NCBI RefSeq assembly: GCF_036347135.1
Contig: NZ_CP108938.1
Coordinates: 6,014,001-6,078,000, forward strand
Source of the DNA: Streptomyces sp. NBC_00775
GTDB lineage: Bacteria > Actinomycetota > Actinomycetes > Streptomycetales > Streptomycetaceae
Reading direction: 5' to 3'
DNA: 64,000 bases
The translations under genes were made by a program, and so were the position numbers. Positions 1 through 8,888 of the stretch are shown one piece after another (the stretch's first letter is position 1; every line of letters begins with the position of its first letter). The notes beneath the pieces were generated by a model. It had not been told where the DNA came from, did not search any database, and saw only the letters and a program-made list of their open reading frames with translations.

Positions 1-328
1 GGTCGGAGAAGGCCTCGCGGCCGGCGCGGATCGCCGCGTCCTCGGCTTCCCAGGAGAGGTCCGTGGCGTCGAAGTAGAAGAGGTCGTAGTCCTTGATGGC
101 GTGGGCGGGGGGCCGGCCGGTGACGACGTTCCAGACGGTCTGGAAGAGGCAGCCGGCGGTGAGGTACCAGTGGGGGAGGTTCAGGGTGGCGGAGCGTTCG
201 AGGATTTTCAGGAGTATGTCGTTGTGGGAGAGCGTCGTGCGGAGGGCGCTGAGCTGGGCGTCCAGGGGGAGGCGGGCGATCGGTGAGGGGGTCTGCTGGG
301 GCGGGCGGGGCGGGATTCCGGCGTACAA
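1..328 (-). CDS. Nucleotidyltransferase family protein (partial, C-terminus outside window)
   Basis: The minus frame reads from about 328 to the window edge without a stop. It contains WYLTAGCLFQTVWN, then TGRPPAHAIKDYDLFYFD and DLSWEAEDAAI. These match the nucleotidyltransferase family PF06042 (NTP_transf_6), where the GxxxxxxWN and DxDLxYFD stretches form the nucleotide- and metal-binding site; the substrate is unknown. The frame stays open upstream of 328, so the start is uncertain. A TTG at 328 is the only plausible start codon near the homologous region. The gene is divergent from the PAS gene. Its C-terminal part lies before position 1. Confidence 0.75.
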   Translation of the reverse strand, partial: MYAGIPPRPPQQTPSPIARLPLDAQLSALRTTLSHNDILLKILERSATLNLPHWYLTAGCLFQTVWNVVTGRPPAHAIKDYDLFYFDATDLSWEAEDAAIRAGREAFSD

Positions 329-444
329 CGATTTCGTCCAAACTTTGGGGAACCTGGTGTGGGCTGGGTCACGTTCGAGTTGAATGATGACGAGTGAGCG
401 AACTGTCGCGCCGTACACGCGGACGCAGCCTGCAGGGGGTCCAG

Positions 445-1827
445 GTGAGTGCTTCCCGGCGTAGTGGGACCACCGATGAGCTGGGGCCGGATGAGCCCGA
501 GCGGGATGGTTCGGATCTGCTTGCCGCGCTGTTGGACGGGATGGACGCGGCGCTGTGTGCTTTTGATGCCGATGGTGTCGTGACCCATTGGAATCGGGAG
601 GCCGAGCGGATTCTGGGGTGGACCGCGGCCGAGGCCGTGGGGCGGCGCGGGTTCGCCGGGTGGGCCGTGCGGACCGCGGACGCGGAGGAAGTGGAAGGGC
701 GGCTGTTGTCCGTCATGCAGGCGCCCGGGCGGCAGGTGCATGAGTTCGCCCTCCTCACCAAGGACGGCGGGCGGGTGCTGGTGCGGACTCAGTCGGCCGC
801 CGTGCGCGGTCCCGACGGCAAGCCCGCCGGGGTGTACTGCGCCTTCAGCGAGGTGCATGCCCAGATCGATCTCGAGCGGTCCATCGCGCTGAGCGAGGCG
901 TTGTTCGAGGACGCCAGCTGGGGTGTGGTGCTGGTGGATGCCGACCTGCGGCCCGCCGTCGTCAACGCTCACGCGGCCCGGGCGCTCGGGACGGGGCGTA
1001 CGGCCGTGCTCGGGCGGCCTCTCGGAGACCTGCTTTCGCAGGGCGTGGAGGAGCTGGAGAGCGCGCTGACCCATGTGCTGGCCGAGGGTGCGCCGCCCGC
1101 GCCGGCCGAGATGTGGGTGAGTGTGCGGACGCCGGAGGGCGAGAAGCGGCGGTGCTGGCGGAGTGGGTTCCTGCGGCTCGCCTCGCCGCTGACGGAGGAA
1201 CCGGTTCCGCTGGGTGTCGGGTGGCTCTTCCAGGATGTGACCGAGTCCAAGCAGACCGAGCAGGAGGCGGCGCTGCTGCGGTTCCGGGCCAATCAGCTGC
1301 ACCGGGCGGCACGGGCCGCGGCCGAGTACGAGGACCCGGGTGAGGCCGCCACGGTTCACCTCGACTTCTCGCTCGCCGGGTTCGCGGATCATGCGCTGCT
1401 CGACCGTGTGGCGGGGGGTTCGGTGGGAGACGGCGAGGGGCCTGTGCGGCTCGTACGGGCCGCCGCCACGCCGGCCGGGGCGCCGGGGCCGAGTGTGCTC
1501 ACCGGGAAGGCCGGGCTGCCCGTGCGCTACGGGGACGGGCACCCCGCGGTGCAGTGCGTGGAGCGCGCCGGGTCCGTACGGGCCAGCGCGGGCGCCGCCG
1601 ATGCCGAACAGGCGCGGGAGTGGGCCGTGGCGCGCCAGTGGCCGCAGGACTCGGTGCACGCCCTGTGCGCGGTGCTGCGCAGCCGGGGGCGGACGCTGGG
1701 CGTCGTGACGTTTCTGCGGGGGGCGGGGCGCAGCCAGTTCGAGCGGGCGGACGCGACGTACGCGGAGGATGTGGCCGTACGGATCGCGATGGCGCTGGAT
1801 CTGGAAGGGGTGGTGGGGCGGTCCTGA
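445..1827 (+). CDS. PAS domain-containing sensor protein with GAF-like C-terminus
   Basis: A soluble protein of about 460 residues. A first PAS domain covers roughly residues 20-130 (LDGMDAALCAFDADGVVTHWN, then ERILGWTAAEAVG). A second PAS-like domain covers about 150-270 (FEDASWGVVLVDADLRPAVVN, ending GWLFQDVTE). The C-terminal 170 residues resemble the GAF-type sensor region seen before PP2C or kinase modules, but no phosphatase, kinase or HTH domain follows, so this looks like a signal-input protein without its own output. I chose GTG 445 because AGGGGG lies 6-8 bases upstream; an upstream GTG at 394 adds 17 residues. The ligand is unknown. Confidence 0.8.
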   Translation: MSASRRSGTTDELGPDEPERDGSDLLAALLDGMDAALCAFDADGVVTHWNREAERILGWTAAEAVGRRGFAGWAVRTADAEEVEGRLLSVMQAPGRQVHEFALLTKDGGRVLVRTQSAAVRGPDGKPAGVYCAFSEVHAQIDLERSIALSEALFEDASWGVVLVDADLRPAVVNAHAARALGTGRTAVLGRPLGDLLSQGVEELESALTHVLAEGAPPAPAEMWVSVRTPEGEKRRCWRSGFLRLASPLTEEPVPLGVGWLFQDVTESKQTEQEAALLRFRANQLHRAARAAAEYEDPGEAATVHLDFSLAGFADHALLDRVAGGSVGDGEGPVRLVRAAATPAGAPGPSVLTGKAGLPVRYGDGHPAVQCVERAGSVRASAGAADAEQAREWAVARQWPQDSVHALCAVLRSRGRTLGVVTFLRGAGRSQFERADATYAEDVAVRIAMALDLEGVVGRS

Positions 1828-1877
1828 GGCGGGACCTGCCCCACTGACTGACTGTCTGACTGTCCGAGTGATCCGGC

Positions 1878-2633
1878 TCAGCGCCGGTAGAAGATCCGGT
1901 CCCCGTACTCCGTCATCACGCGGCCGTTCCACTCGTGGCCGCCGTCGACGTTGCCCGAGCGCAGGAGCGGCGGTTCGATGCCCCGGTCGGCCAGGGCGCC
2001 CGCCGCCGTGGCCATGACGGCCTGGAGGAGGGCCGTGGTGACGACGGTGGAGGCGGGGGCGAAGGGGGCCTCGATCGCGTCGATGGTGAGTTCCGCGTCG
2101 CCGACCGCGATCTTCGAGTCGAGGACGATGTCGCAGTGGTCCTTCAGGTAGGTGCCCGAGACATGCCGGGACTTCGTCTCGGAGGTGTAGGCGACCGAGG
2201 TGACGCCGATGACCTTCAGGCCCAGCGCGCGGGCGTTCATGGCCATTTCGACGGGGAGCGCGTTGCGGCCGGAGAGCGAGATGATCACGAGTACGTCGCC
2301 GGAGCGGACCGGGCTGGAGTCCAGGACGGCGCTCGCGAGGCCGTTCACCCGCTCCAGGGCGGAGCCGAGCGTCGCGGGCATGACGTCGACGCCGACGACG
2401 CCCGGTACGGCGAGCAGGTTCATCAGGGCGAGGCCGCCCGCGCGGTAGACGATGTCCTGCGCGGCGAGCGAGGAGTGTCCGGCGCCGAAGGCGAAGAGCC
2501 GGCCGCCTTCGGCGACGGTGTCGGCGATCAGGGTGCCGGCCGCCTCGATGTCCTCGGCGTCCTCGTCACGAACCCGCTGCAACAGGCCGATCGCGGCGTC
2601 GAAGAACTGCCCGGCCAGCTTGCTGTCGCTCAT
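1878..2633 (-). CDS. SIS domain protein, UPF0309 family
   Basis: A 251-residue single-SIS-domain protein. FAFGAGHSSLAAQDIVYRAGG and VLVIISLSGRN are the sugar-phosphate-binding loops of the SIS fold. The whole length matches the UPF0309 group, which in S. coelicolor includes SCO4393 beside the iron regulator gene. It probably isomerises or binds a phosphosugar in the cytoplasm; no enzymatic role is established. ATG 2633 has AAGGGG 8 bases upstream. It is divergent from the DmdR-like gene (296 bp gap) and convergent with the PAS gene. Confidence 0.85.
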   Translation of the reverse strand: MSDSKLAGQFFDAAIGLLQRVRDEDAEDIEAAGTLIADTVAEGGRLFAFGAGHSSLAAQDIVYRAGGLALMNLLAVPGVVGVDVMPATLGSALERVNGLASAVLDSSPVRSGDVLVIISLSGRNALPVEMAMNARALGLKVIGVTSVAYTSETKSRHVSGTYLKDHCDIVLDSKIAVGDAELTIDAIEAPFAPASTVVTTALLQAVMATAAGALADRGIEPPLLRSGNVDGGHEWNGRVMTEYGDRIFYRR

Positions 2634-2929
2634 CGGCGAAGCCCCTTAGAAGTCGCGTCGGAGTCGGGTCGGCGTGGTGTCGCGGATCACGTTGCGGTCT
2701 GGACCAGTGCCCTGTCAATACGGCCCGCAAGGGTGACACTGGGCGCGGGGCGCCGTTCGCATCCGCCCCGGCCGAGCCCCGGTGCCCGTGCAGCCGCGGA
2801 GGCAGCCGTTACCGCGTGGTTTCACCGGCGAGGCACGGTTGTCAGTGGTATGCGTCAGAATTGAGTTCAGGGCCAGCGCACACGCCGGTGGACCATCGAG
2901 TCTCCGGCAGAGCTAATCGAGGGGCACGT

Positions 2930-3622
2930 ATGTCCGGACTGATCGACACCACGGAGATGTATCTCCGCACCATCCTCGAGCTGGAGGAGGAAGGCGTGGT
3001 CCCCATGCGCGCCCGGATCGCGGAGCGGCTCGACCAGAGCGGGCCGACGGTCAGCCAGACGGTGGCGCGGATGGAGCGCGACGGCCTCGTAGCGGTCGCC
3101 AGCGACCGGCACCTGGAGTTCACCGAGGAAGGGCGGCGGCTGGCCACCCGTGTCATGCGCAAGCACCGCCTCGCGGAGTGCCTGCTCGTCGACGTGATCG
3201 GTCTGGAGTGGGAGCAGGTGCACGCCGAGGCGTGTCGCTGGGAGCACGTGATGAGTGAGGCGGTGGAGCGGCGGGTGCTGGAGCTGCTGCGCCACCCGAC
3301 CGAGTCGCCGTACGGGAATCCGATCCCGGGGCTCGAAGAGCTCGGTGAGAAGGACGGCGCGGACCCGTTCCTGGATGAGGGCATGGTGTCGCTGGCCGAG
3401 CTGGACCCGGGTCTCGACGGCAAGACCGTGGTCGTACGGCGTATCGGCGAGCCGATTCAGACGGACGCGCAGCTGATGTACACGCTGCGGCGGGCGGGCG
3501 TGCAGCCCGGCTCCGTGGTGAGTGTGACCGAGTCGGCCGGCGGGGTCCTCGTGGGCAGCGGGGGCGAGGCCGCGGAGCTGGAGGCGGACATCGCCTCCCA
3601 TGTGTTCGTCGCCAAGCGCTAG
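2930..3622 (+). CDS. dmdR2: DtxR/IdeR-family iron-dependent repressor (DmdR2-like)
   Basis: A 230-residue DtxR-family regulator. Residues 1-75 form the winged HTH (YLRTILELEEEGVVPMRARI and SGPTVSQTVARMERDGLV). Residues 76-140 form the dimerisation and metal-binding domain (MRKHRLAECLLVDVIGLEW, CRWEHVMSEAVERR, with Cys-102, Glu-105 and His-106 type ligands visible). The last 75 residues are an SH3-like FeoA domain. The family binds DNA with Fe(II) and represses siderophore genes. The symbol is based on the neighbouring UPF0309 gene, the context of S. coelicolor dmdR2 (SCO4394); dmdR1 is the alternative. I see no iron-box palindrome upstream. Confidence 0.85.
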   Translation: MSGLIDTTEMYLRTILELEEEGVVPMRARIAERLDQSGPTVSQTVARMERDGLVAVASDRHLEFTEEGRRLATRVMRKHRLAECLLVDVIGLEWEQVHAEACRWEHVMSEAVERRVLELLRHPTESPYGNPIPGLEELGEKDGADPFLDEGMVSLAELDPGLDGKTVVVRRIGEPIQTDAQLMYTLRRAGVQPGSVVSVTESAGGVLVGSGGEAAELEADIASHVFVAKR

Positions 3623-4334
3623 CGGTACCCGCAGGGGTGTCGCCGAGTGGCGGCGGCGCCCGCGGGGTCACTGACTTCCGGCACCCGCGAGGGGCAGCTC
3701 CCGGGCGCCGACCGAGGGGGCCGGCATCCGCTGACCCCTCAGGTCGGCTCCCGGGCGCACGCCGAGCACCCCGCGCCGGGCGTGTCAACTCCCGCGACAG
3801 CGGAGGCAGTTGTGTCGTTTTTTCGACCTCACCGAAACACAAGATTCAGTGTGCGGAATCGCAGCGCCGGGACCATTTGCGTGCGAGGCTGTCGCGAGAG
3901 GCATATGACCTGAAGGCTCTTGACCGTGTCCGACAGCGATGTCGTGCGGTCGGGGAGGGGGCGGGGAGGATGTGCCGTAGATGTGGAGAGGGCCCCGGCG
4001 CCAGATGGCGCCGGGGCCTGTCCTCCCCTGTGCTGACCCGGAGCCCCGAGCTCTCAGGGTCATTCCCCTCGGACCGTTTTCCCCGAGCGGTCCGCCTCCC
4101 GCTGAAGATCTCCCCTCGGCGGCGGCGGTCAATCCCTGAGCGTGGTCACTCGAACGAGGGGTGTTGCAGCCAGGAAGGCCATTTTCGAAACCCCATTCGA
4201 TAAATTGGCGGCGTAGCAGGGGTACACGTAGAGCAGCACACCAGCAGGAGCAGCGGTAGGAAGCGGTACGAGTGGACCGGCCGGTTCGAGCGGGAGCGAG
4301 CCGGTCCGAGCGAGCTAGGGGGGTGCCATTACCG
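3623..4334. other. 712-bp gene-free stretch after the DmdR-like gene
   Basis: Open frames here have arginine- and proline-rich translations without recognisable domains, so I annotate no protein. The stretch contains a perfect 12-bp hairpin at 3991-4018, 370 bp after the dmdR stop, and a weaker hairpin at 4034-4062 (TGACCC paired with GGGTCA, nested GAGC/GCTC). An AT-richer patch at 4180-4206 is the likeliest promoter area for the downstream hydrolase-fold gene. Confidence 0.5.
3991..4018. terminator. Strong hairpin, probable factor-independent terminator
   Basis: A perfect 12-bp stem (GGCCCCGGCGCC with its complement) closes the four-base loop AGAT. No T-run follows, as is common for Streptomyces terminators. 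It is too far from the dmdR stop (370 bp) to be its usual terminator, so an unannotated transcript may end here. Confidence 0.6.
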
Positions 4335-5243
4335 ATGGTGCGGCGCATCGACGTGACGGGAGCGGGCGGCGTACGCCTGGCTGCCTGGGAGTTCGCCGAT
4401 CCTCCCAAGGCGGGCCTCGGGCTGGACAGGCTGGACGGGCTGGACAGGGTGGAGCGGACCGGTGAGGCCGCGGAGGCCCCTGGAGTGCTGTTGCTGCACG
4501 GCCTCATGGGCCGCGCCTCGCACTGGGCGTCCACCGCCCGCTGGCTCTCCGAGCGGCACCGAGCCGTCGCCCTCGACCAGCGCGGCCACGGCCAGAGCGA
4601 CAAGGCGCCGGAGGCGGAGTACACGCGCGAGGCCTACGTCGAGGACGCCGAGGCCGCTCTCGAACAGCTCGGCCTCGCCCCGGCTGTCCTCATCGGCCAC
4701 GCCATGGGCGCGCTGACCGCCTGGCAGCTCGCCGCCAAGCGCCCCGATCTCGTGCACGGCCTGATCATCTGCGACATGCGGGCATCCGCGTTAGGGGCCG
4801 CGTCGCAGCGCGAGTGGGAGGACTGGTTCAAGGCCTGGCCCGTCCCCTTCGCCACGCTCGCCGACGTACGGAAGTGGTTCGGCGAGGACGACCCCTGGGT
4901 GGAGCGCCCGAACCCGTCCCGCGGCGAGTTCTACGCCGAGGTGATGCACGAGTCGCCGGACGGCTGGCGTCCGGTCTTCGAACCCGAGCAGATGCTCAAG
5001 TCCCGCCAGACCTGGGTGTACGACGCCCACTGGGAGGAGCTCGCGCAGGTCCGCTGCCCCGCCCTGGTCGTCCGGGGCCTGGACGGCGAGCTGGGCCGCG
5101 CCGAGTCCCAGGAGATGGTCCGCGTCCTGCCGCGCGGCCAGTACGCGGAGGTGGCCGATGCCGGCCACCTCGTGCACTACGACCAGCCGGAGGCGTGGCG
5201 CGCGGCCATCGAGCCGTTTCTCGACGGAGTCCTGACCCCCTGA
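4335..5243 (+). CDS. Alpha/beta-hydrolase-fold protein lacking the nucleophilic serine
   Basis: About 302 residues with a complete alpha/beta-hydrolase core: oxyanion-loop LLLHGLMG, VALDQRGHGQSDKAP, a nucleophile elbow, the acid-position segment VVRGLDGELG, and the histidine loop DAGHLVHYDQP. At the elbow the sequence is GHAMGA (codons GGC CAC GCC ATG GGC around 4696), so alanine replaces the usual serine of GxSxG. Classical ester or epoxide hydrolysis is therefore unlikely; a binding, chaperone-like or cofactor-free role is possible. ATG 4335 follows AGGGGGG; in-frame GTGs at 4323 and 4272 are alternatives. Tandem CTGACCCC units surround its stop codon. Confidence 0.8.
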   Translation: MVRRIDVTGAGGVRLAAWEFADPPKAGLGLDRLDGLDRVERTGEAAEAPGVLLLHGLMGRASHWASTARWLSERHRAVALDQRGHGQSDKAPEAEYTREAYVEDAEAALEQLGLAPAVLIGHAMGALTAWQLAAKRPDLVHGLIICDMRASALGAASQREWEDWFKAWPVPFATLADVRKWFGEDDPWVERPNPSRGEFYAEVMHESPDGWRPVFEPEQMLKSRQTWVYDAHWEELAQVRCPALVVRGLDGELGRAESQEMVRVLPRGQYAEVADAGHLVHYDQPEAWRAAIEPFLDGVLTP

Positions 5244-5311
5244 CCCCTGAGCTCGTGTCCTGCGACTCTCGCGGTTCCTGAGACCGGCTCCTGCGGCTCC
5301 TGCGACGCTTC

Positions 5312-7021
5312 TCAGCCCTTGCTGACCGCCGCCAGGATCTCCGGCAGCCGCCGGGCCGTCCGCGGCGCCGCAAGCCGCAGCCCGGCCACCGTGATCAGGG
5401 CCCCGTACCCGGCGCCCAGCGGCAGCAGCAGCCACGTCCACTCGTCCCCGTCCCGGCTCACGTTCAGCCAGATCGTGAGGGCGATGACGGGGGCGGCCAG
5501 CAGCGCCGCCGAGACCATGCCGCCGAAGACGGCGATCCAGGCGAGGCCCGCCTGCCCGGGGGCCACGTTCTTGTAGCCCTCCTGCGGGATCGAGTACGGG
5601 AAGCGGGCCGACGTCCAGGCGCCGGTCGCCAGCATCGCGCCGAGCAGCGCGAAGGAGAGGCCGAGCACCTCGGGCAGCCGGGGCCAGTCGCCGAGCATCG
5701 CGGTCGTCAGGACGGTCACGAGGGTCGCGTACGGCAGGGTGATCACCAGCAGGGCGAGCGCCCGCCCGCGCAGTTCGACGTACGCGTCGCGCGTGGACGA
5801 GATCGTCATCGCGACGATCCAGAACGCGGACGTGTCCTGCCCGAACTGGTTGTACATCTGGATCCCGAGCATCCCCGCCGCGAAGCACGCGAAGTAGATC
5901 GACCCGGTGCCCTGCAGGGCGTTGAACACGGGCACGATCAGCCCGATGGCCAGCGACGTCACCCACGCCGCCTTGGTCTTCGGGTCGCGCCACACATACC
6001 GCAGGCTGCGCTCCATGACGGTCCCGGTGCGCCCGGACGGCAGCAGCCGGCCGAGCCCCGACGAACCCCTCTCCCGCGCCGCGGGCTCCGCCGCCTGCAA
6101 CGTCGACCCGTCCGGCGAGGTCATCAGCCGGGTGAGGTGCCGGGACCACAGCGCCAGCAACCCCACCAATGCGGCCACACTCAACGCCAGTTGGACGACC
6201 CCGACCGCGTACGACCCCTCGCTCACCGAATCCACCGCGCCGATCGCCGACGCGGGCGGCACCCAGCGCAGGACGTCCGCCACCGGGTCGAGCTGCGACA
6301 GGCCGCCCGCCGCACCGAGCCGCTGCGCCCCGAAGTTCACGAGCTGCGCGCCGACCGCGATCACCAGGCCGCTGAGCACCGCCAGGTCGCGGCCCTTGCG
6401 GCTGGACAGCAGCCGGATGTTGGCGGCCGCGACGGCCCGTGCGAGGGCCACGGAGACGAGCAGGGCCACGGCCACGGCGACGACGGCGGTGACGTACGCC
6501 GCCGCGCCGTGCGCCACGGAGATGACCGAACCGACGAGCAGGCACAGGGTGAACAGCGGCCCGATGCCGACCAGCGAGGCCACGAGCAGCGCCCGGACGA
6601 GCGGACGCGGGCGCAGCGGCAGCATCACCAGGCGCGTCGGGTCGAGCGTCTCGTCGCCGCTGGGGAAGAACAGCGGCATCACGGCCCAGCCGAGCGCCAG
6701 AATCGCCACCAGGAGTACGGCGACGGCGGTGGCGTGCGCGTTGCCGCGCAGCGCGATCAGGCCGATCAGCTGGAGAGCGGCGAAGAGGAGGACGAGGACG
6801 ACGGAGGTGACGTACGCGGCCCGCCGTCCGGCCGACTGCCGCAGCCCGTTGCGCAGGAGCGACAGTTTCAGCCGTACGACGACGGGGGTGATCGACGCGG
6901 TGGAAGTGCGGGGGGCGGCTGTGGCCGTCGAGCCGGCGCCCGTGTCCGACCCCGCGCCCGTGCCCGGTTCGGCGCCCGAACCGGCGCCTGTGCCCGTGTT
7001 CACGCTCGCGTGCGGGCTCAT
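5312..7021 (-). CDS. ABC exporter permease
   Basis: A 569-residue polytopic membrane protein with about twelve hydrophobic segments, for example VVLVLLFAALQLIGLIALRG, VAVLLVAILALGWAVMPLF and LFTLCLLVGSVISVA. The N-terminus is rich in Gly, Thr and Ala, is probably cytoplasmic, and is coded by repetitive GGCGCCGGT-type codons. Its ATG overlaps the stop of the ATPase gene by 4 bp (ATGA), so the two form a translationally coupled exporter. The substrate is unknown. The middle and C-terminal halves resemble the ABC-2-type transporter permeases of actinobacteria. Confidence 0.85.
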   Translation of the reverse strand: MSPHASVNTGTGAGSGAEPGTGAGSDTGAGSTATAAPRTSTASITPVVVRLKLSLLRNGLRQSAGRRAAYVTSVVLVLLFAALQLIGLIALRGNAHATAVAVLLVAILALGWAVMPLFFPSGDETLDPTRLVMLPLRPRPLVRALLVASLVGIGPLFTLCLLVGSVISVAHGAAAYVTAVVAVAVALLVSVALARAVAAANIRLLSSRKGRDLAVLSGLVIAVGAQLVNFGAQRLGAAGGLSQLDPVADVLRWVPPASAIGAVDSVSEGSYAVGVVQLALSVAALVGLLALWSRHLTRLMTSPDGSTLQAAEPAARERGSSGLGRLLPSGRTGTVMERSLRYVWRDPKTKAAWVTSLAIGLIVPVFNALQGTGSIYFACFAAGMLGIQMYNQFGQDTSAFWIVAMTISSTRDAYVELRGRALALLVITLPYATLVTVLTTAMLGDWPRLPEVLGLSFALLGAMLATGAWTSARFPYSIPQEGYKNVAPGQAGLAWIAVFGGMVSAALLAAPVIALTIWLNVSRDGDEWTWLLLPLGAGYGALITVAGLRLAAPRTARRLPEILAAVSKG

Positions 7022-7815
7022 CGGGCGGCCCCGCCGCCCAGCCAGTCGAGATCGGTCCCGGCGGAGCGCGCGTTCGCGCCGACCAGTTCCAGGAAGGCGT
7101 GTTGGAGCGAGGGGGCGCTACCGCGTACATCCGCGAGCGGGCCGTGCGCGCGGATGCGCCCCGCGGCCATGACGGCGACCCAGTCGCACAGCGACTCGAC
7201 CAGCTCCATCACATGGGAGGAGAAGACGACCGTGGCGCCCGATCCCGTGTACCGCTCCAGGACGCCTCGGATGGTCTGCGCGGAGACCGGGTCGACGCCC
7301 TCGAACGGCTCGTCGAGGAAGAGGACTTCGGGGTTGTGGAGGAGGGCGCAGGCCAGGCCGATCTTCTTGCGCATGCCCGTCGAGTAGTCGACGACGAGTT
7401 TGTGCTGGGCGCCCGCGAGGTCGAGGACGTCGAGGAGCTGGGTGGCGCGCTTGTCGACCTCGGCGCCGGGCAGACCGCGCAACCGGCCGGTGTACGCCAG
7501 CAGTTCGCGCCCCGACAGCCGTTCGAAGAGCCGCAGCCCCTCGGGCAGGACGCCGATGCGCGCCTTCACCTCCACCGGGTCGCGCCACACGTCGTGGCCC
7601 ACGACCTCGACGGTGCCCTGATCGGGCCTGAGCAGCCCGGTCACCATCGACAGCGTGGTGGTCTTCCCCGCCCCGTTCGGCCCGACGAGCCCGATGAACT
7701 GCCCCGCGGGCAACTCCAGATCGATCCCGGCGACGGCGACCTGCTCCCCGAACCGCTTCCAGAGCCCCCGCACACGTACGGCGGGCACCCGATGGTCCTT
7801 AGCTCCTTCAGCCAT
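7018..7815 (-). CDS. ABC transporter ATP-binding protein
   Basis: A 265-residue nucleotide-binding subunit. Walker A is GPNGAGKTTT (residues 43-52), the Q-loop region is VLPEGLRLFERLSG, the signature motif is degenerate (YSTGMRKKIGLA), Walker B is VLFLDEPFEGVDP and the switch histidine lies in VFSSHVMELVE. It energises the downstream permease, most likely for export given the DrrA/CcmA-type sequence. The genes overlap by 4 bp. The ATG at 7815 is separated from the prim-pol gene by a copy of the palindromic repeat. Confidence 0.9.
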   Translation of the reverse strand: MAEGAKDHRVPAVRVRGLWKRFGEQVAVAGIDLELPAGQFIGLVGPNGAGKTTTLSMVTGLLRPDQGTVEVVGHDVWRDPVEVKARIGVLPEGLRLFERLSGRELLAYTGRLRGLPGAEVDKRATQLLDVLDLAGAQHKLVVDYSTGMRKKIGLACALLHNPEVLFLDEPFEGVDPVSAQTIRGVLERYTGSGATVVFSSHVMELVESLCDWVAVMAAGRIRAHGPLADVRGSAPSLQHAFLELVGANARSAGTDLDWLGGGAAR

Positions 7816-7826
7816 ATAGGCACCCT

Positions 7827-7877
7827 AAGGGGGAGCCCCCTGCTTTTAGGGGCGCGGGGAACTGCGCGAGCAACCAC
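7827..7877. repeat. Single-arm copy of the palindromic intergenic repeat
   Basis: Positions 7848-7867 read AGGGGCGCGGGGAACTGCGC, the core shared with four larger elements in this window, followed by GAGCAACC as in the 27.9-kb copy. A small hairpin (AGGGGG/CCCCCT, 7828-7841) precedes it. It lies between two minus-strand genes. Confidence 0.75.
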
Positions 7878-7928
7878 ACACAACCCGCACCCGCCAACGA
7901 ACCGAACGAGGCAGGACGTACCGCGAAG

Positions 7929-8582
7929 CTACCGCTCCCGCCCACACGCATAGGCAAGCGGCGAGATCAACTCCTCCGCATCCGGCAGCCACCGATTCGC
8001 GTGCGTCGGACGGCACGCCCACTGCACGGCACCTCGGGATCCGAACCGAGTCGGCGGGGCGGCCACGTACGAGCTCTCGCCCAGGGCGACCAGGTCGAGG
8101 GAAGCGGGCGGCCACCCCAACTTCCGTACCAGATCCGGAACCTTCGCCGCCGCACCGGGCAGTACGAAGAAGTGCATGCGCCGGTCCGGCGTGCAGGTCA
8201 CCGGACCGAGCGTCAGTTCCATCCGCTCCATGCGGGCGAGCGCGAGAAACCCGGCCGTCTCCGGCACATCGATGGCGTCGAACGTCCGCCCCGTGGGCAG
8301 CAGGATCGACGCCGACGGCTGCTTCGACCACATCCGGCGCGCGACGGTCGCGCTGCCCGTCGCCTGTGTCGCCCAGTCCTCGCGCGCCGGATGCGCGCCG
8401 GGCGCGGCGCACGCGGGCTCGCCGCAGGAGCAGCGCTGCACCCCGTCGACGGCTTCCAGCCAGGTGCCGGGGAACACGTCCCAGTGGCGCTCCTCGGCAT
8501 AGCGCACGGCGGTGTCCTGCAGCGATTCGCCGCGCTGCTTGGGGATATGTGCGGTCTCGGTGCCTGCGATGGTCTCTTCCAC
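7929..8582 (-). CDS. Bifunctional DNA primase/polymerase (prim-pol) domain protein
   Basis: A 217-residue protein of the actinobacterial prim-pol-like group (PF09250). It carries the cysteine-containing RCSCGEPACAAPGAHPA segment near residue 55, SASILLPTGRTFDAIDVP, and FVLPGAAAKVPDLVRKLGW. A full prim-pol replicase would be longer and fused to a helicase; this is the short stand-alone chromosomal form common in Streptomyces, whose function is unproved. The clear DxD/H catalytic signature is weak, so activity is uncertain. The start is GTG 8582. The gene is divergent from the HTH/TPR regulator. Confidence 0.7.
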   Translation of the reverse strand: MEETIAGTETAHIPKQRGESLQDTAVRYAEERHWDVFPGTWLEAVDGVQRCSCGEPACAAPGAHPAREDWATQATGSATVARRMWSKQPSASILLPTGRTFDAIDVPETAGFLALARMERMELTLGPVTCTPDRRMHFFVLPGAAAKVPDLVRKLGWPPASLDLVALGESSYVAAPPTRFGSRGAVQWACRPTHANRWLPDAEELISPLAYACGRER

Positions 8583-8888
8583 GCTGAACTCAACTCCCGG
8601 GTCTACCTCGGGTTACGGGGGACACGCGCGCGGGGGAGGTGCATCGATTCCTCACGTGGGGCGCATGGATGCACGTGTGGGGGCGCGCATGGGCAACGAC
8701 AGCGGGGTGTGGGTAACCAGGGGAGGGGTTGGGCAACCGCCTTTACCCCGGCAATCCTCACATGTCTCGCATCTTCGGCATCTCTGCGGGGCATTGATCT
8801 TCATGGCCGACTTCTTTCGGTGCGGTTGGCCGGTGAAGACACGTCAACTCGGTGCGTGGGCAGGCACCGCAGCCACAGGGGGTACGCC
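8583..8888. other. 306-bp divergent intergenic region
   Basis: It holds the promoters of the prim-pol gene and the HTH/TPR regulator. Two imperfect copies of a GCACGTG-type sequence lie near 8650-8680, but no clear operator or hairpin is visible. A plus-strand frame is open through here but has no start with a ribosome site before 8889. Confidence 0.4.

Noticed and set aside
3637..4203. 188-residue open frame after the iron regulator
   Set aside because: Arg/Pro-rich, no domain, no ribosome site, and it runs across a terminator-like hairpin.
8001..8888. Long upstream extension of the HTH/TPR reading frame
   Set aside because: It is antisense to the prim-pol gene and rich in arginine. ATG 8889 has a strong ribosome site at the conserved N-terminus.
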